Part shown: one piece after another, positions 55,126-63,326 of the stretch
How positions within the stretch are numbered: the first letter of the stretch is position 1
How the letters are laid out: every line of letters begins with the position of its first letter
NCBI RefSeq assembly: GCF_000975035.1
Contig: NZ_BBRA01000001.1
Coordinates: 1,652,838-1,716,837, forward strand
Origin: Demequina flava
GTDB lineage: Bacteria > Actinomycetota > Actinomycetes > Actinomycetales > Demequinaceae
Direction of reading: 5' to 3'
Length of the DNA: 64,000 nt
Translations under genes and position numbers: made by a program
Notes under the pieces: model-generated
What the model was told of the DNA's origin: nothing
The model's input: only the letters and a program-made list of their open reading frames with translations
Database searches by the model: none

Positions 55126-55263
55126 CAGCCGCGCCACAGCATCGGCTCTACTGCAGTGGAGCTCCTACTCAAGGAGCGCGAACTCGAGGCGGGCGCTACT
55201 CGTGAGCACGTCGTGTTCCAGCCCGAACTCGTCATGCGGCGCTCGTCCAAGCTGACTGCCTAA
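55126..55263 (+). pseudogene. Remnant of a LacI-family regulator C-terminus
   Basis: The last 45 codons of an otherwise unsupported frame read like the end of a LacI-type sensor domain: a helix STAVELLLKERELE, then HVVFQPELVMRRSS. Compare the usual AVELLLxRL...HVVxxPELVVRxSS pattern. No HTH or upstream sensor sequence is found in any frame before it, so the rest has been deleted. It lies 170 bases before an intact LacI gene. It also contains AGCATCGGCT, one base off the dispersed motif. Confidence 0.6.
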
Positions 55264-55335
55264 CTGTCCCGCCTCGACCGTCCCGCGCGAGGCCGTAGCG
55301 GCATGGCTGGGATTCGCTAAACCGTCTCGATTGGG

Positions 55336-55352
55336 TACAGTGAAAATCGATT
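55336..55352 (+). promoter_or_regulatory. Promoter -10 and operator of the second LacI gene
   Basis: TACAGT (55336-55341) is a -10-like box. AATCGATT (55345-55352, within TGAAAATCGATTCC) is a palindrome placed at the expected transcription start. The same octamer occurs at 56704 before the importer operon, indicating autoregulation. Confidence 0.5.
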
Positions 55353-55433
55353 CCTGGGGGCCTTGCCATGGGTTTGCGAGGCGGCCCCTAGGATGTACCT
55401 GCTGGCAACGACGCACGCGTGAGGGGTTTTCGT

Positions 55434-56426
55434 ATGGTGAAGATAGTGGACGTCGCGCGTGCGGCTGGCGTCGCACCTTCCACGGTGTCTCGAGCGCTCA
55501 ACGGCGACCCTACGGTGACGCAGGAATACCTCGACCGTGTTCGTGAAGCCGCGGAAGCCCTGGGGTATCGCCCTAATCGCGTCGCGCGCAGTTTGCGCCG
55601 GCAATCCACCGATGTGGTTGCCCTGATCATCCCTGACGTGGGCAACAACTTCTGCACTGCAATCACGCGCGGAGTCGAGGACGTCGCTCGGGAGGCGGGG
55701 CTGTCGGTCTTGCTATGCAATTCAGACGAGGACTCCGCCAAGGAGGCGATGTATCTCGACATCGCGGAGGCACAGCGCGTCGCAGGCGTGGTGATCGCCC
55801 CACACAGTCAAGACGCCGATGTCTCCCTCGTGGTTGACAGTGGGATTCCCGTCGTGGCGATCGACCGTCATCTCGGCGACAAGGTGGACTCCATTACCAC
55901 TGACTCTCGCACCGGCGCCCGGGAAGCCACCGCACATTTGTTGGAGGCTGGCTGGGAAAGGCCTGGCTGCTGCGGGGGCCCGCGGGATATTGAGACCGCG
56001 TGGTGGCGTGCCGATGGCTATCGCGACGCAGTTGAGGAGGCGGGGGTGCCCGCAACCATCGCGCACGGGACCTACGACCGCGAGGGTGGTGCGGCTGCGG
56101 CTGCGGAACTTCTTGACGGCCACCCTGAGCTTGACTCGCTGTTCATTTCCAACGAGCAGATGGCTCTGGGAGTACTGGCTGAACTGGGGCGGCGGGGGTT
56201 GCGCCCGGGGGTTGACATGGGCGTCCTGACGTTCGATGACACACCGTGGGCGCCGCTCATGGCACCGCCGATGTCGGTCGTGGAACAACCCGCATACGAG
56301 ATTGGGGCCCGTGCCGCCCGCCTGCTGACAGACCGCATCCGTGGCGACGTGAGTGGAACACCGTGCCACGAGGTCCTGCCGACGCGGTTGGTCGTGCGCG
56401 AGAGTTCACGCCGCGCGACTCGGTGA
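55434..56426 (+). CDS. LacI family transcriptional regulator (beside the Rbs-type importer)
   Basis: The 330-residue repressor has HTH VKIVDVARAAGVAPSTVSRALN, hinge RPNRVARSLRRQ and a sensor domain to VRESSRR. ATG 55434 is chosen over the GTG at 55419 because GAGGGG sits at the right distance before it. It is followed by the sugar ABC importer 341 bases downstream, whose promoter holds the same AATCGATT palindrome as its own, so it is the probable local repressor. In the sensor domain a CCGGPRD stretch has two adjacent cysteines, unusual for the family. Confidence 0.9.
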   Translation: MVKIVDVARAAGVAPSTVSRALNGDPTVTQEYLDRVREAAEALGYRPNRVARSLRRQSTDVVALIIPDVGNNFCTAITRGVEDVAREAGLSVLLCNSDEDSAKEAMYLDIAEAQRVAGVVIAPHSQDADVSLVVDSGIPVVAIDRHLGDKVDSITTDSRTGAREATAHLLEAGWERPGCCGGPRDIETAWWRADGYRDAVEEAGVPATIAHGTYDREGGAAAAAELLDGHPELDSLFISNEQMALGVLAELGRRGLRPGVDMGVLTFDDTPWAPLMAPPMSVVEQPAYEIGARAARLLTDRIRGDVSGTPCHEVLPTRLVVRESSRRATR

Positions 56427-56767
56427 TCTACGCACACTGGGAACGCGGCGACGAAGCAGCCGTGGTGACTCACGCTTGAGTTCGCTACCCAAGCCAACGG
56501 CAAGGAATTTTGCCTCAAAGGGCAGAGTGTCCCTGCGCCCACGATCGCCCAGCTCATGCGTTCCTTGTGCGGCATTCCAGTTTGTGTTCGGGTCGAATAC
56601 TCGGGCATAGCTGCGCGTGCCATAGGTCACAACCGCGTTACGAAGATCTCGCATCGTGAAGTCTCACTTGACACGGTCAAGATTGCTTCCCTATGGTGCG
56701 ATGAATCGATTTCTTGGATCGCTTCGACGCGGTCCGTCCCCAGGATCGAACTCAATGAGGAGTACGG
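56427..56767. other. 341-base gene-free promoter interval before the importer operon
   Basis: No supported gene. The right half holds a strong promoter and operator (56668-56711) and an expected leader of about 65 bases ending in a GAGGAG ribosome site. I see nothing assignable in the left 240 bases. Confidence 0.7.
56668..56711 (+). promoter_or_regulatory. Sigma-A promoter and LacI operator of the importer operon
   Basis: TTGACA (56668-56673), an 18-base spacer and TATGGT (56692-56697) form a good promoter. The palindrome AATCGATT (56704-56711) covers the expected start point, so a bound LacI protein would block initiation. Confidence 0.7.
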
Positions 56768-58312
56768 ATGTCAACGACGACACCAATGAACGGCGCGCGT
56801 GAAGATCATGCACCACTATTGGCTGTTCGAGGTGCCAGCAAGGCCTTCCCCGGCGTTCAAGCTTTGGGCAATGTCGACCTCACCGTGAAGCACGGCGAAG
56901 TGCTCGCGTTGGTTGGTGAAAACGGCGCAGGCAAGTCCACGCTCATGAAATTGCTGTCCGGTATCTACACGCCGGACACCGGAAAGTTTGAACTCAACGG
57001 CGAAGCCTTCGAGCCGTCCTCGCCCAAGCATGCGCAGGAACTCGGAATCAGCATCATTCACCAGGAACTGAACCTGATGCCTGACCTCACCGTCGCGGAG
57101 AACATCTTCATTGGTCGCGAGCCGCGCCGAGCAGGATTCGTGCTCTCGGACAAGGAGCTGCGCACCCAGACTGTTGAACTCCTCCAGCGGTTGGACTTGA
57201 AACTCAATCCCGATGCACTTGTGGGGTCGCTGTCGGTCGCACAGCAACAGATGGTGGAGATCGCGAAGGCCCTCAGCTACGACGCCAAAGTCCTGATCAT
57301 GGACGAGCCGACGGCGGCGTTGAACGACGCTGAGGTTGCGACGCTGTTTGACCTCATCCGCCGCTTCATCAGCCCCGAGACCGGCGTGATCTACATCTCC
57401 CACCGCCTCCCTGAACTGCCTCAGATCGCGGACTCGATCGCTGTGTTGCGGGATGGTGAGAACGCCGGTGCCGCCTCGATGGCTGAGACATCGAACTCTC
57501 AGATCGTGGCGCTCATGGTGGGACGGGAGATCAAGGTCGAGCAGCGTCCGCAGCCGCCTGCCAAGGTGGGTGACGTCGCGCTGCGCGTCGACGGTCTGAG
57601 CACCGCGACGCTGCTAAAGGACATCTCGTTTGAGGCCAGGCGCGGCGAGATTCTCGGCTTCTCCGGCCTCATGGGCGCAGGTCGCACCGAGCTGGCTAGA
57701 GCCATCATCGGTGCAGATCCCATGACCAGCGGAACGATCGAGGTCAACGGCACCGCCAAGCGGATCCCGAACCCGGCTACGGCAGCCGACCTCGGCATCG
57801 GCTATCTGTCTGAAGACCGCAAGGGCCTCGGTGTGCTGGTCGAGCGTGATGTGCGCGAGAACATCGCGTTACCGTCGCTTAAGTGGTTCACTCGCGGGCC
57901 CGTGGTCGACATGCGGCGCATGGACAAGGCGGCTCGCGAGCACGTTGAGGCGCTCCGCATCAAGACGCCGTCGACGACGCAGGTTGTGCGCAACCTCTCG
58001 GGCGGAAACCAGCAAAAGATCGCGATCGCGAAGTGGCTCGAACACCACAGCGACATCCTTATCTTTGATGAGCCCACACGCGGAATCGACGTTGGCGCCA
58101 AAGAAGAAATCTATGGCTTGTTGCAACAGCTCGCAGATGAGGGCAAAGCCATCATCGTCATTTCATCCGACCTTCCCGAACTCATCAGACTTGCTCACCG
58201 CATCGCGGTGATGGCTGACGGCCGCCTGACCGCGACCGTACCTAACGAAGACGCAACCCAGGAGACACTCATGGAATACGCGACCCACGCGACCACTGAG
58301 GCGGTGGCATGA
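56768..58312 (+). CDS. rbsA: Sugar ABC transporter ATP-binding protein, RbsA type (two ATPase domains)
   Basis: The 514-residue protein carries two ABC ATPase domains, as in ribose/galactose/xylose-type importers. Domain one has Walker A GENGAGKST, signature LSVAQQQMVEIAKAL and Walker B VLIMDEPTAAL. Domain two has the usual degenerate P-loop GLMGAGRTELA, signature LSGGNQQKIAIAK and Walker B ILIFDEPTRGID. GAGGAG precedes ATG 56768. Its stop overlaps the permease start. The sugar is unknown; the name reflects the family, not proven ribose use. Confidence 0.9.
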   Translation: MSTTTPMNGAREDHAPLLAVRGASKAFPGVQALGNVDLTVKHGEVLALVGENGAGKSTLMKLLSGIYTPDTGKFELNGEAFEPSSPKHAQELGISIIHQELNLMPDLTVAENIFIGREPRRAGFVLSDKELRTQTVELLQRLDLKLNPDALVGSLSVAQQQMVEIAKALSYDAKVLIMDEPTAALNDAEVATLFDLIRRFISPETGVIYISHRLPELPQIADSIAVLRDGENAGAASMAETSNSQIVALMVGREIKVEQRPQPPAKVGDVALRVDGLSTATLLKDISFEARRGEILGFSGLMGAGRTELARAIIGADPMTSGTIEVNGTAKRIPNPATAADLGIGYLSEDRKGLGVLVERDVRENIALPSLKWFTRGPVVDMRRMDKAAREHVEALRIKTPSTTQVVRNLSGGNQQKIAIAKWLEHHSDILIFDEPTRGIDVGAKEEIYGLLQQLADEGKAIIVISSDLPELIRLAHRIAVMADGRLTATVPNEDATQETLMEYATHATTEAVA

Positions 58313-59331
58313 TGACGCAGACCGCAACGAAGAACGATCAGGCATCTTCCACGGAACCCTCGCGATTCGATCACCTCAAGCAGTCAGCGCGGGGCTCGAT
58401 CCAGCAACTGCTCGCCTTCGCGAGCCTCATTGTGATCATCGCGGTGTTCTCGTTCCTGAGCCCTCACTTCCTGACCGCGAACAACCTGATCAGCATTCTG
58501 ACCGCCGCAACGGTGACCGGCATCCTGGCGCTCGGCACGACGTTCGTGATCATCACCGGTGGTATTGACCTGTCCATCGGAACCGGCATGATCCTGTGCG
58601 GCGTCATGACGGGTGTGTTCCTCACCTACTGGGGCTGGCCCATCTGGCTCGGTGTGCTTGCCGCAATCGCCTTTGGAGCGTTGATCGGATTCATCAACGG
58701 CATCAACGTGTCGATTCTCGGGATCCCCCCGTTTATCGCCACTTTGGGCATGATGCTGATCGCTTCCGGACTGTCGCTGGTGATCTCTGGGACCCGCCCC
58801 ATCTACTTCAATGACACGCCAGCCTTCGGCGACATCATGAACCTGCCGATCATCCCTGGCACGCGCTTCCCGCTAGGCGTCGCATTCTTTATTGCGGCGA
58901 TGGTGGTGGCGTGGTTCCTGCTGTCCAAGACGGTCCTCGGTCGTTACACCTTCTCCATTGGTAGCAACGAGGCCGCCACTCAGTTGTCCGGAGTGAACGT
59001 GCGCAAGTGGAAGGTCATCATCTACACGGTATCCGGTCTCTTCGTCGGACTGGCTGGCGTGTTGGCCGCATCGCGACTGAGTTCGGCACAGCCCACCGGT
59101 GGCCTTGGCCTCGAGCTTGAGGCGATTGCCGCCGTCGTGATCGGTGGAACCTCGCTCGCGGGCGGTAAGGGATCCATCATCGGAACGGTCGTGGGTGCGC
59201 TCATCATGGCGGTGCTCACCAACGGCCTGCGCATCATTTCCGTCCCACAGGAGTGGCAGTCCGTCGCAGTCGGCATCGTCATTCTTGCAGCGGTCTATGT
59301 CGACATGCTGCGTCGCCGCAAGGCCGCATAA
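58309..59331 (+). CDS. rbsC: Sugar ABC transporter permease, RbsC type
   Basis: The 340-residue permease has eight to ten helices. The conserved segments GTTFVIITGGIDLSIG and IGGTSLAGGKGSIIGTVVGA are diagnostic of the BPD_transp_2 group. A cytoplasmic N-terminus of about 30 residues precedes the first helix. Two in-frame ATGs (58309 and 58312) follow without a separate ribosome site, so translation is coupled to rbsA (ATGA overlap). It is followed by the binding protein after 56 bases. Confidence 0.9.
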   Translation: MMTQTATKNDQASSTEPSRFDHLKQSARGSIQQLLAFASLIVIIAVFSFLSPHFLTANNLISILTAATVTGILALGTTFVIITGGIDLSIGTGMILCGVMTGVFLTYWGWPIWLGVLAAIAFGALIGFINGINVSILGIPPFIATLGMMLIASGLSLVISGTRPIYFNDTPAFGDIMNLPIIPGTRFPLGVAFFIAAMVVAWFLLSKTVLGRYTFSIGSNEAATQLSGVNVRKWKVIIYTVSGLFVGLAGVLAASRLSSAQPTGGLGLELEAIAAVVIGGTSLAGGKGSIIGTVVGALIMAVLTNGLRIISVPQEWQSVAVGIVILAAVYVDMLRRRKAA

Positions 59332-59387
59332 CGCGCACTGAACCTCAACTTTCACCCCATATTTACACCCATTGCAAAGGAGCAATA

Positions 59388-60401
59388 ATGAAGAAGAATC
59401 ACCTCACAGGATTCGCTGCCGGTGTGGCCGCGATGTCGTTCGCGCTCGTCGGTTGCTCATCCTCGGATGAAGGTAGCGACGACACGATGAGTGCCGAGGC
59501 GGACTCAAGCGCTGCGACCAGCGAAGAGATGCCATACGTCGCGATCGTCTCGAAGGGCTTCCAGCACCAGTTCTGGCAGGCCGTGAACGCAGGCGCAGAC
59601 CAGGCCGCCGAGGAGTTCGGCGTGGAAATCACGTTCGAAGGCCCCGACACCGAAGCTGACGTCGACCAGCAGATCCAGATGCTGCAGACCGCCCTTGACC
59701 GCGACCCCGACGCCATCGGCTTTGCCGCGCTTGACTCGCAGGCCGCTGGGCCGCTGCTCGAGCAGGCACAGTCATCGGATATCCCCGTGGTGGCGTTCGA
59801 CTCCGGTGTCGACAGCGACATCCCGGTGACGACCGCATCGACTGACAACAAGGCTGCTGCAGCCGAAGCCGCCAAGCAGATGGTGGAAGCCATTGGCGGA
59901 GAGGGTGAAGTCGCCCTGATCGTTCACGACCAGACCAGCGTCACCGGTGTGGACCGTCGCGATGGCTTCATCGAGTACATCGAGCAGAACGCTCCCGATG
60001 TCGAGATCGTTGACACCCAGTACGGCGGCGGTGACCAGGCAGAGTCTGCTGACCTCGCCAAGGCGATCATCAGCGCAAACCCGGAGCTCGACGGAATCTA
60101 CGGTTCGAATGAGGGCTCCGCGATCGGTGTTGTCCAGGCCGTCAAGGAGCTCGCGCTCCCGGCTGACCAGCTGATCGTCGTCGGCTTTGACTCCGGTCAG
60201 GCTCAGATGGACGCCATCCGTGACGGTTCCATGTACGGCGCCATCACGCAGAACCCCGTCGGAATCGGCTACGAGACTGTGAAGGCAGCAGTTGAGGCGA
60301 TGAATGGTGAGACCCTTCCCTCCACGATCGACACCGGCTTCTACTGGTACAACGCTGACAACATCGACGACCCAGAGATTGCTGCGGTCCTCTACGAATA
60401 A
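59388..60401 (+). CDS. rbsB: Sugar ABC transporter substrate-binding lipoprotein, RbsB type
   Basis: The 337-residue lipoprotein begins at ATG 59388 (AAAGGAG upstream). Its signal ends ALVGC (Cys23), and an acidic Ser-rich linker follows. The periplasmic-binding-protein type 1 domain has opening YVAIVSKGFQHQFWQAV, hinge segment PVVAFDSGVDSD and later SNEGSAIGVVQAVKEL. The order ATPase-permease-binding protein is typical of Rbs-like operons. No kinase (rbsK) or mutarotase (rbsD) is nearby, so ribose is not assured. A strong hairpin at 60446 ends the operon. Confidence 0.9.
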   Translation: MKKNHLTGFAAGVAAMSFALVGCSSSDEGSDDTMSAEADSSAATSEEMPYVAIVSKGFQHQFWQAVNAGADQAAEEFGVEITFEGPDTEADVDQQIQMLQTALDRDPDAIGFAALDSQAAGPLLEQAQSSDIPVVAFDSGVDSDIPVTTASTDNKAAAAEAAKQMVEAIGGEGEVALIVHDQTSVTGVDRRDGFIEYIEQNAPDVEIVDTQYGGGDQAESADLAKAIISANPELDGIYGSNEGSAIGVVQAVKELALPADQLIVVGFDSGQAQMDAIRDGSMYGAITQNPVGIGYETVKAAVEAMNGETLPSTIDTGFYWYNADNIDDPEIAAVLYE

Positions 60402-60445
60402 GAAGCGTCAGGGGCACGGTTGGGGCTCCTGATAGTTCCGTTCAC

Positions 60446-60488
60446 CAATGGCGGGTGCGCTACTCCTCTCGGGGCGCACCCGCCATTG
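60446..60488 (+). terminator. Terminator of the importer operon
   Basis: Perfect 15-bp arms (60446-60460/60474-60488) with a 13-base loop lie 44 bases after the rbsB stop. They overlap the 14-mer TTCCGTTCACCAAT that also occurs at 33216 upstream of pstS. Confidence 0.8.
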
Positions 60489-60550
60489 CTGTGTCTGGAC
60501 ACGGCTCGAGCGCAGTTGTGAGACGCCTCACCGGCGGTAAGGTCCGAGTT

Positions 60551-60874
60551 ATGAGACGGACGTGGCTGGTTCCCATTGCAGTTGCGCTTGCGGCTTGTGG
60601 CTCGCCGTTGCCGGAGTCGGACCCGGAAGCGGTGGGGACGGCCGATGCTGTGGCTGCCCAGGACGGCGACGTCGCCATCTCGTTTGTGCCGGACGTGGGC
60701 TACGAGTACTTCGAGGGCACCACGTTTGTCGTAGGTGACGAGGTTCCGGTCGGCGGGAGCGCCAAGGCCGCGAGCGACATCGAGGCCGGCGACGCAATCG
60801 CGGTGTGGACCGATGTATGCGCCGAGTCCTTCCCGGTCCAATGCGTGGTGACAGCCGTCGAGGTGCTTGACTGA
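60551..60874 (+). CDS. Small putative lipoprotein
   Basis: The 107-residue protein has a short signal peptide ending ALAAC (Cys16) and then an Asp/Glu/Val-rich domain with two Cys near the C-terminus (VCAESFPVQC), which may pair. ATG 60551 is preceded at 7 bases by TAAGGT (60538-60543), the leaderless arrangement. No family is recognised. It is followed by the metallo-beta-lactamase-fold gene 4 bases after its stop. Confidence 0.55.
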   Translation: MRRTWLVPIAVALAACGSPLPESDPEAVGTADAVAAQDGDVAISFVPDVGYEYFEGTTFVVGDEVPVGGSAKAASDIEAGDAIAVWTDVCAESFPVQCVVTAVEVLD

Positions 60875-60878
60875 GTGC

Positions 60879-61634
60879 ATGGACAACCCTGTTGCTTTGA
60901 CCCTCATCGGCGGACCCACTGTCGTCATCGAATACGCCGGTCAGCGCCTCCTGACTGACCCCACGTTCGACCCGCCGGGGGAGTATGGCAATCTCGCCAA
61001 GACCGCCGGCCCGGCGGTGGACCCGCAGGACCTGTGGCCGCTGGACGCGGTGCTCCTCAGCCACGATGAGCACGACGACAATCTCGACATCGCCGGCCGC
61101 GCGATCCTCACCGAGGTCCAGCAAGTGCTGACGACTCCGAGTGGCGCTCAGCGCCTTGGGCGCGCGATGGGCCTTGAGGCGTGGGAGAGCACCGACTTGC
61201 TGGGCGGCGGCGAGACCATCACGGTGACGGCGGTGCCCGCGCAACACGGTCCTGACGACGTTGCCCCGCACCTCGGGGACGTCACCGGCTTCGTCCTAGA
61301 GGCGCCTGGCCACCCCACCGTCTACATCTCCGGCGACAACTCAGAGGTGAGTGTCGTCGAGCAGGTCGCACAGCGTTTCCCGGATGTCGCGCTTGCGCTG
61401 GTATTTGCCGGCGCCGCCCGTATTGACCGGCTTGGCGATGCCCTGCTGACGGTCGATGCGGAACGCACGGCCAGCATCGGCTCCCTGTGGCCTGAGGCGG
61501 CCCTGGTTCCCGTGCACGTCGAGGACTGGGCGCACTTCTCGCAGCCGCGCGAGGACTTCGTGGCGTGGTTCACGGACCATGACCAGGCCGATCGCCTCAC
61601 GCTCGTGGAGCGCGGAGAGCGGATCGAGCTGTAG
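60879..61634 (+). CDS. Metallo-beta-lactamase-fold hydrolase (UlaG-like group)
   Basis: The 251-residue MBL-fold protein opens with LTLIGGPTVVIEYAG, in the manner of the UlaG/YtnP-like branch. The metal motif SHDEHDDNLD corresponds to HxHxDH with a shifted first position. Later VPAQHGPDD and YISGDNSE supply further ligands. The substrate is unknown. An alternative TTG start four codons upstream overlaps the lipoprotein stop. The gene ends 10 bases before dyad repeat copy B. Confidence 0.8.
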   Translation: MDNPVALTLIGGPTVVIEYAGQRLLTDPTFDPPGEYGNLAKTAGPAVDPQDLWPLDAVLLSHDEHDDNLDIAGRAILTEVQQVLTTPSGAQRLGRAMGLEAWESTDLLGGGETITVTAVPAQHGPDDVAPHLGDVTGFVLEAPGHPTVYISGDNSEVSVVEQVAQRFPDVALALVFAGAARIDRLGDALLTVDAERTASIGSLWPEAALVPVHVEDWAHFSQPREDFVAWFTDHDQADRLTLVERGERIEL

Positions 61635-61644
61635 AGCCGGACCC

Positions 61645-61697
61645 CAGCAGGTGCCCAGTGCCCAAATGGGCCAGTTTTGGGCATTCAGCACCTGCTG
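61645..61697. repeat. 52-bp dyad repeat, copy B (53 bp with outer pair)
   Basis: Arms CAGCAGGTGC/GCACCTGCTG are perfect. After three mismatches an inner helix TGCCCAAA/TTTGGGCA follows, so the unit folds into a long hairpin. Copy A lies at 54960-55011 with identical first 16 bases. Here it is 10 bases after the MBL gene and may also act as its terminator. Confidence 0.78.
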
Positions 61698-61729
61698 CGC
61701 GGCAGGAGGGATGGTTTAGCGTGACAGGC

Positions 61730-62104
61730 ATGACGACGATGCCGGATGTAGACCCATGGATCCTCGAAACGCTTGAGGCCTTACCGGGCACGGATGTGGT
61801 GCCGCATCCCGACTGGGGGTCCCAAACCCTGCAGGTCGCCGGCAAGCACTTCGGGCGCGTGGGGACTGACTCCGGCGGGCGGCCAATACTGACGCTCAAG
61901 GGCGACCCGGACGACAACGCTGCTCTTGTGCAGGAGTACGAAGGCATCAATCCCGGCTACTACGCCAACAAGCGGCTGTGGGTGTCCATAGCGCTTGACG
62001 ACGACTGCATACCGCGGCTGGTCTCCCGCGAGGCGCTGTTGGGTGCTTACGAGATCGTCAAGGCCGCGCTGCCCAAGTACGTGCAGGCTGAGCTGGGTCT
62101 CTAG
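61730..62104 (+). CDS. MmcQ/YjbR family protein
   Basis: The 124-residue protein of the MmcQ/YjbR group has a CyaY-like fold. LPGTDVVPHPDWGSQTLQVAGKHF is represented in shortened form around residues 18-40, and the block GYYANKRLWVSIAL near 75-88 is the usual family core. The family is described as DNA-binding-like, but function is not settled. TAGCGT at 61717-61722 stands 7 bases before ATG 61730 (leaderless pattern). Its stop codon overlaps the stop of the convergent LacI gene. Confidence 0.75.
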   Translation: MTTMPDVDPWILETLEALPGTDVVPHPDWGSQTLQVAGKHFGRVGTDSGGRPILTLKGDPDDNAALVQEYEGINPGYYANKRLWVSIALDDDCIPRLVSREALLGAYEIVKAALPKYVQAELGL

Positions 62105-63123
62105 GCGGTTGAAGCAGGCGGCGCGGTGGAGTCGCGCACGATGAGCTCTGTTGCCAACTCCAGTCGCTTGCTCGACAGAGGTTCGTTCCCGATCGACTGC
62201 AGCAGAAGTCGCGCAGCAGTGGCACCGATCTCGTCGAACGGCTGCCGGACAGTTGTGAGGTGGGGGGCCGCGGAAATGGCCTGCATGCTGTCGTCGAATC
62301 CCACAACGGATAGTTCCGAAGGAACACGAATGCCCTTGAGGTGCGCGATATCCAATACACCGAGCGCTTCAAGGTCATTGGACGCGAAGATCGCAGTTGG
62401 GGCTTCAGGCATATCCAAGAGCTTGCGGCCCGCAACCTGGCCGTCCTCGAACAGGAAGTTTCCCGGCTGGTCATAGGTGCCGGGTACTTCGATGCCTGCC
62501 TCCCGCAGCGCGTGGTAGTAACCGGCACGGCGCGCATCCGCGCACTCGCTCGCCCTTCCGCCAATGAACGCGATGCGTTCGTGGCCAAGGTCGATCAGGT
62601 GCTTCGTCGCTGCGTATCCGCCAGTAAAACTGTTCACGCCCACTGACGGAATCCCGTCGGCCGGCGTGTTGACGGGGTCAATGACCACAAGTGGGATGTG
62701 CGCGTCGCTGAGCGCCTCTTGCTGTTCCTTGTCAAGACGGGACGTGACCAGGATGACTCCAAGGTGGTCTGCGCTCACAAGCGCCTGGGACCATTCCCCC
62801 TCGGACCGGCTGGGAGTGAGTTTTGTCACCACGTGAACGCCCGCATGCTGAGCGTGTTCGAGGACTCCGCGAAGGAGCGCGAGGTTGTTGGCGTTGTCGA
62901 GTGCGTCAAAGGCAACCACGATGGTGCGTTGGGAAGAGGTTGCGGGTGCGGTGCGTGGGACGTAGTCGTGTTCACGCAAGATTGCGGAGATTCTCGCTCG
63001 AGTTTCGGGGCTGACGTCCGCGCGGCCCTTGACGACCTTCGACACGGTAGGCACCGAGACGCCCGCTTGGTCCGCAATGTCTTTGAGTGTCGGGCGGCGC
63101 TTCTCTGTGGCCTCTGACGTCAT
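62101..63123 (-). CDS. LacI family transcriptional regulator (beside second sugar ABC operon)
   Basis: The 340-residue repressor has HTH TLKDIADQAGVSVPTVSKVVKG, hinge and sensor domain ending VRDSTAPP. ATG 63123 has AAGGGGG before it; the upstream GTG is less likely. It diverges from the sugar-binding gene at 63327 across a 203-base interval. That interval has two CAACGTT(G/A) palindromes, one of which overlaps the expected start of the sugar operon. It is therefore the likely repressor of that importer. Confidence 0.9.
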   Translation of the reverse strand: MTSEATEKRRPTLKDIADQAGVSVPTVSKVVKGRADVSPETRARISAILREHDYVPRTAPATSSQRTIVVAFDALDNANNLALLRGVLEHAQHAGVHVVTKLTPSRSEGEWSQALVSADHLGVILVTSRLDKEQQEALSDAHIPLVVIDPVNTPADGIPSVGVNSFTGGYAATKHLIDLGHERIAFIGGRASECADARRAGYYHALREAGIEVPGTYDQPGNFLFEDGQVAGRKLLDMPEAPTAIFASNDLEALGVLDIAHLKGIRVPSELSVVGFDDSMQAISAAPHLTTVRQPFDEIGATAARLLLQSIGNEPLSSKRLELATELIVRDSTAPPASTA

Positions 63124-63162
63124 TGTGAATGCCCCCTTGCTCTCCCTTACGGAAGGTACTGG

Positions 63163-63170
63163 CAACGTTA
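63163..63170. promoter_or_regulatory. Second CAACGTT operator-like site
   Basis: CAACGTTA lies 40 bases before the LacI start on its strand and matches the main site at 63244 in 7 of 8 bases. It is a likely autoregulatory site. Confidence 0.45.
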
Positions 63171-63208
63171 CGAATCGGCCACGACCTTGTGGACTTCGCC
63201 CGCTGCGC

Positions 63209-63251
63209 TTGACAGGTTCTTGCTACACGTCGTACATTGCGAACAACGTTG
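63209..63251 (+). promoter_or_regulatory. Promoter and operator of the second sugar ABC operon
   Basis: TTGACA (63209-63214), 18 bases, TACATT (63233-63238). The palindrome CAACGTTG (63244-63251) covers the expected start point; it is flanked by TTGCG and CGCAA arms. Confidence 0.65.
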
Positions 63252-63326
63252 CGCAAACTTGCGAAGACTTTTCGAAAGATCGCTCGGCGTTCTAACTCGA
63301 GATCACGATGATGTGAGGAGCAGTAC

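Larger units (their letters stand above)
54808..55433. other. 626-base gene-poor interval
   Basis: It contains the kinase terminator (54817-54870), a 52-bp dyad repeat (54960-55011), a LacI C-terminal remnant (55126-55263) and the promoter/operator of the next LacI gene (55336-55352). Frames crossing it have no complete-family support. Confidence 0.7.

Noticed and set aside
54847..55263. 138-codon plus-strand frame as a complete gene
   Set aside because: Its first two thirds overlap a terminator and the dyad repeat and show no protein-like pattern; only the last 45 codons resemble LacI, so it is treated as a remnant.
60436..60449. Second PHO-box-like site: the 14-mer TTCCGTTCACCAAT, identical to 33216-33229
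   Set aside because: Here the sequence forms the lead-in and left arm of the importer terminator and has no adjacent repeat units; identity with the pstS site is probably coincidence.
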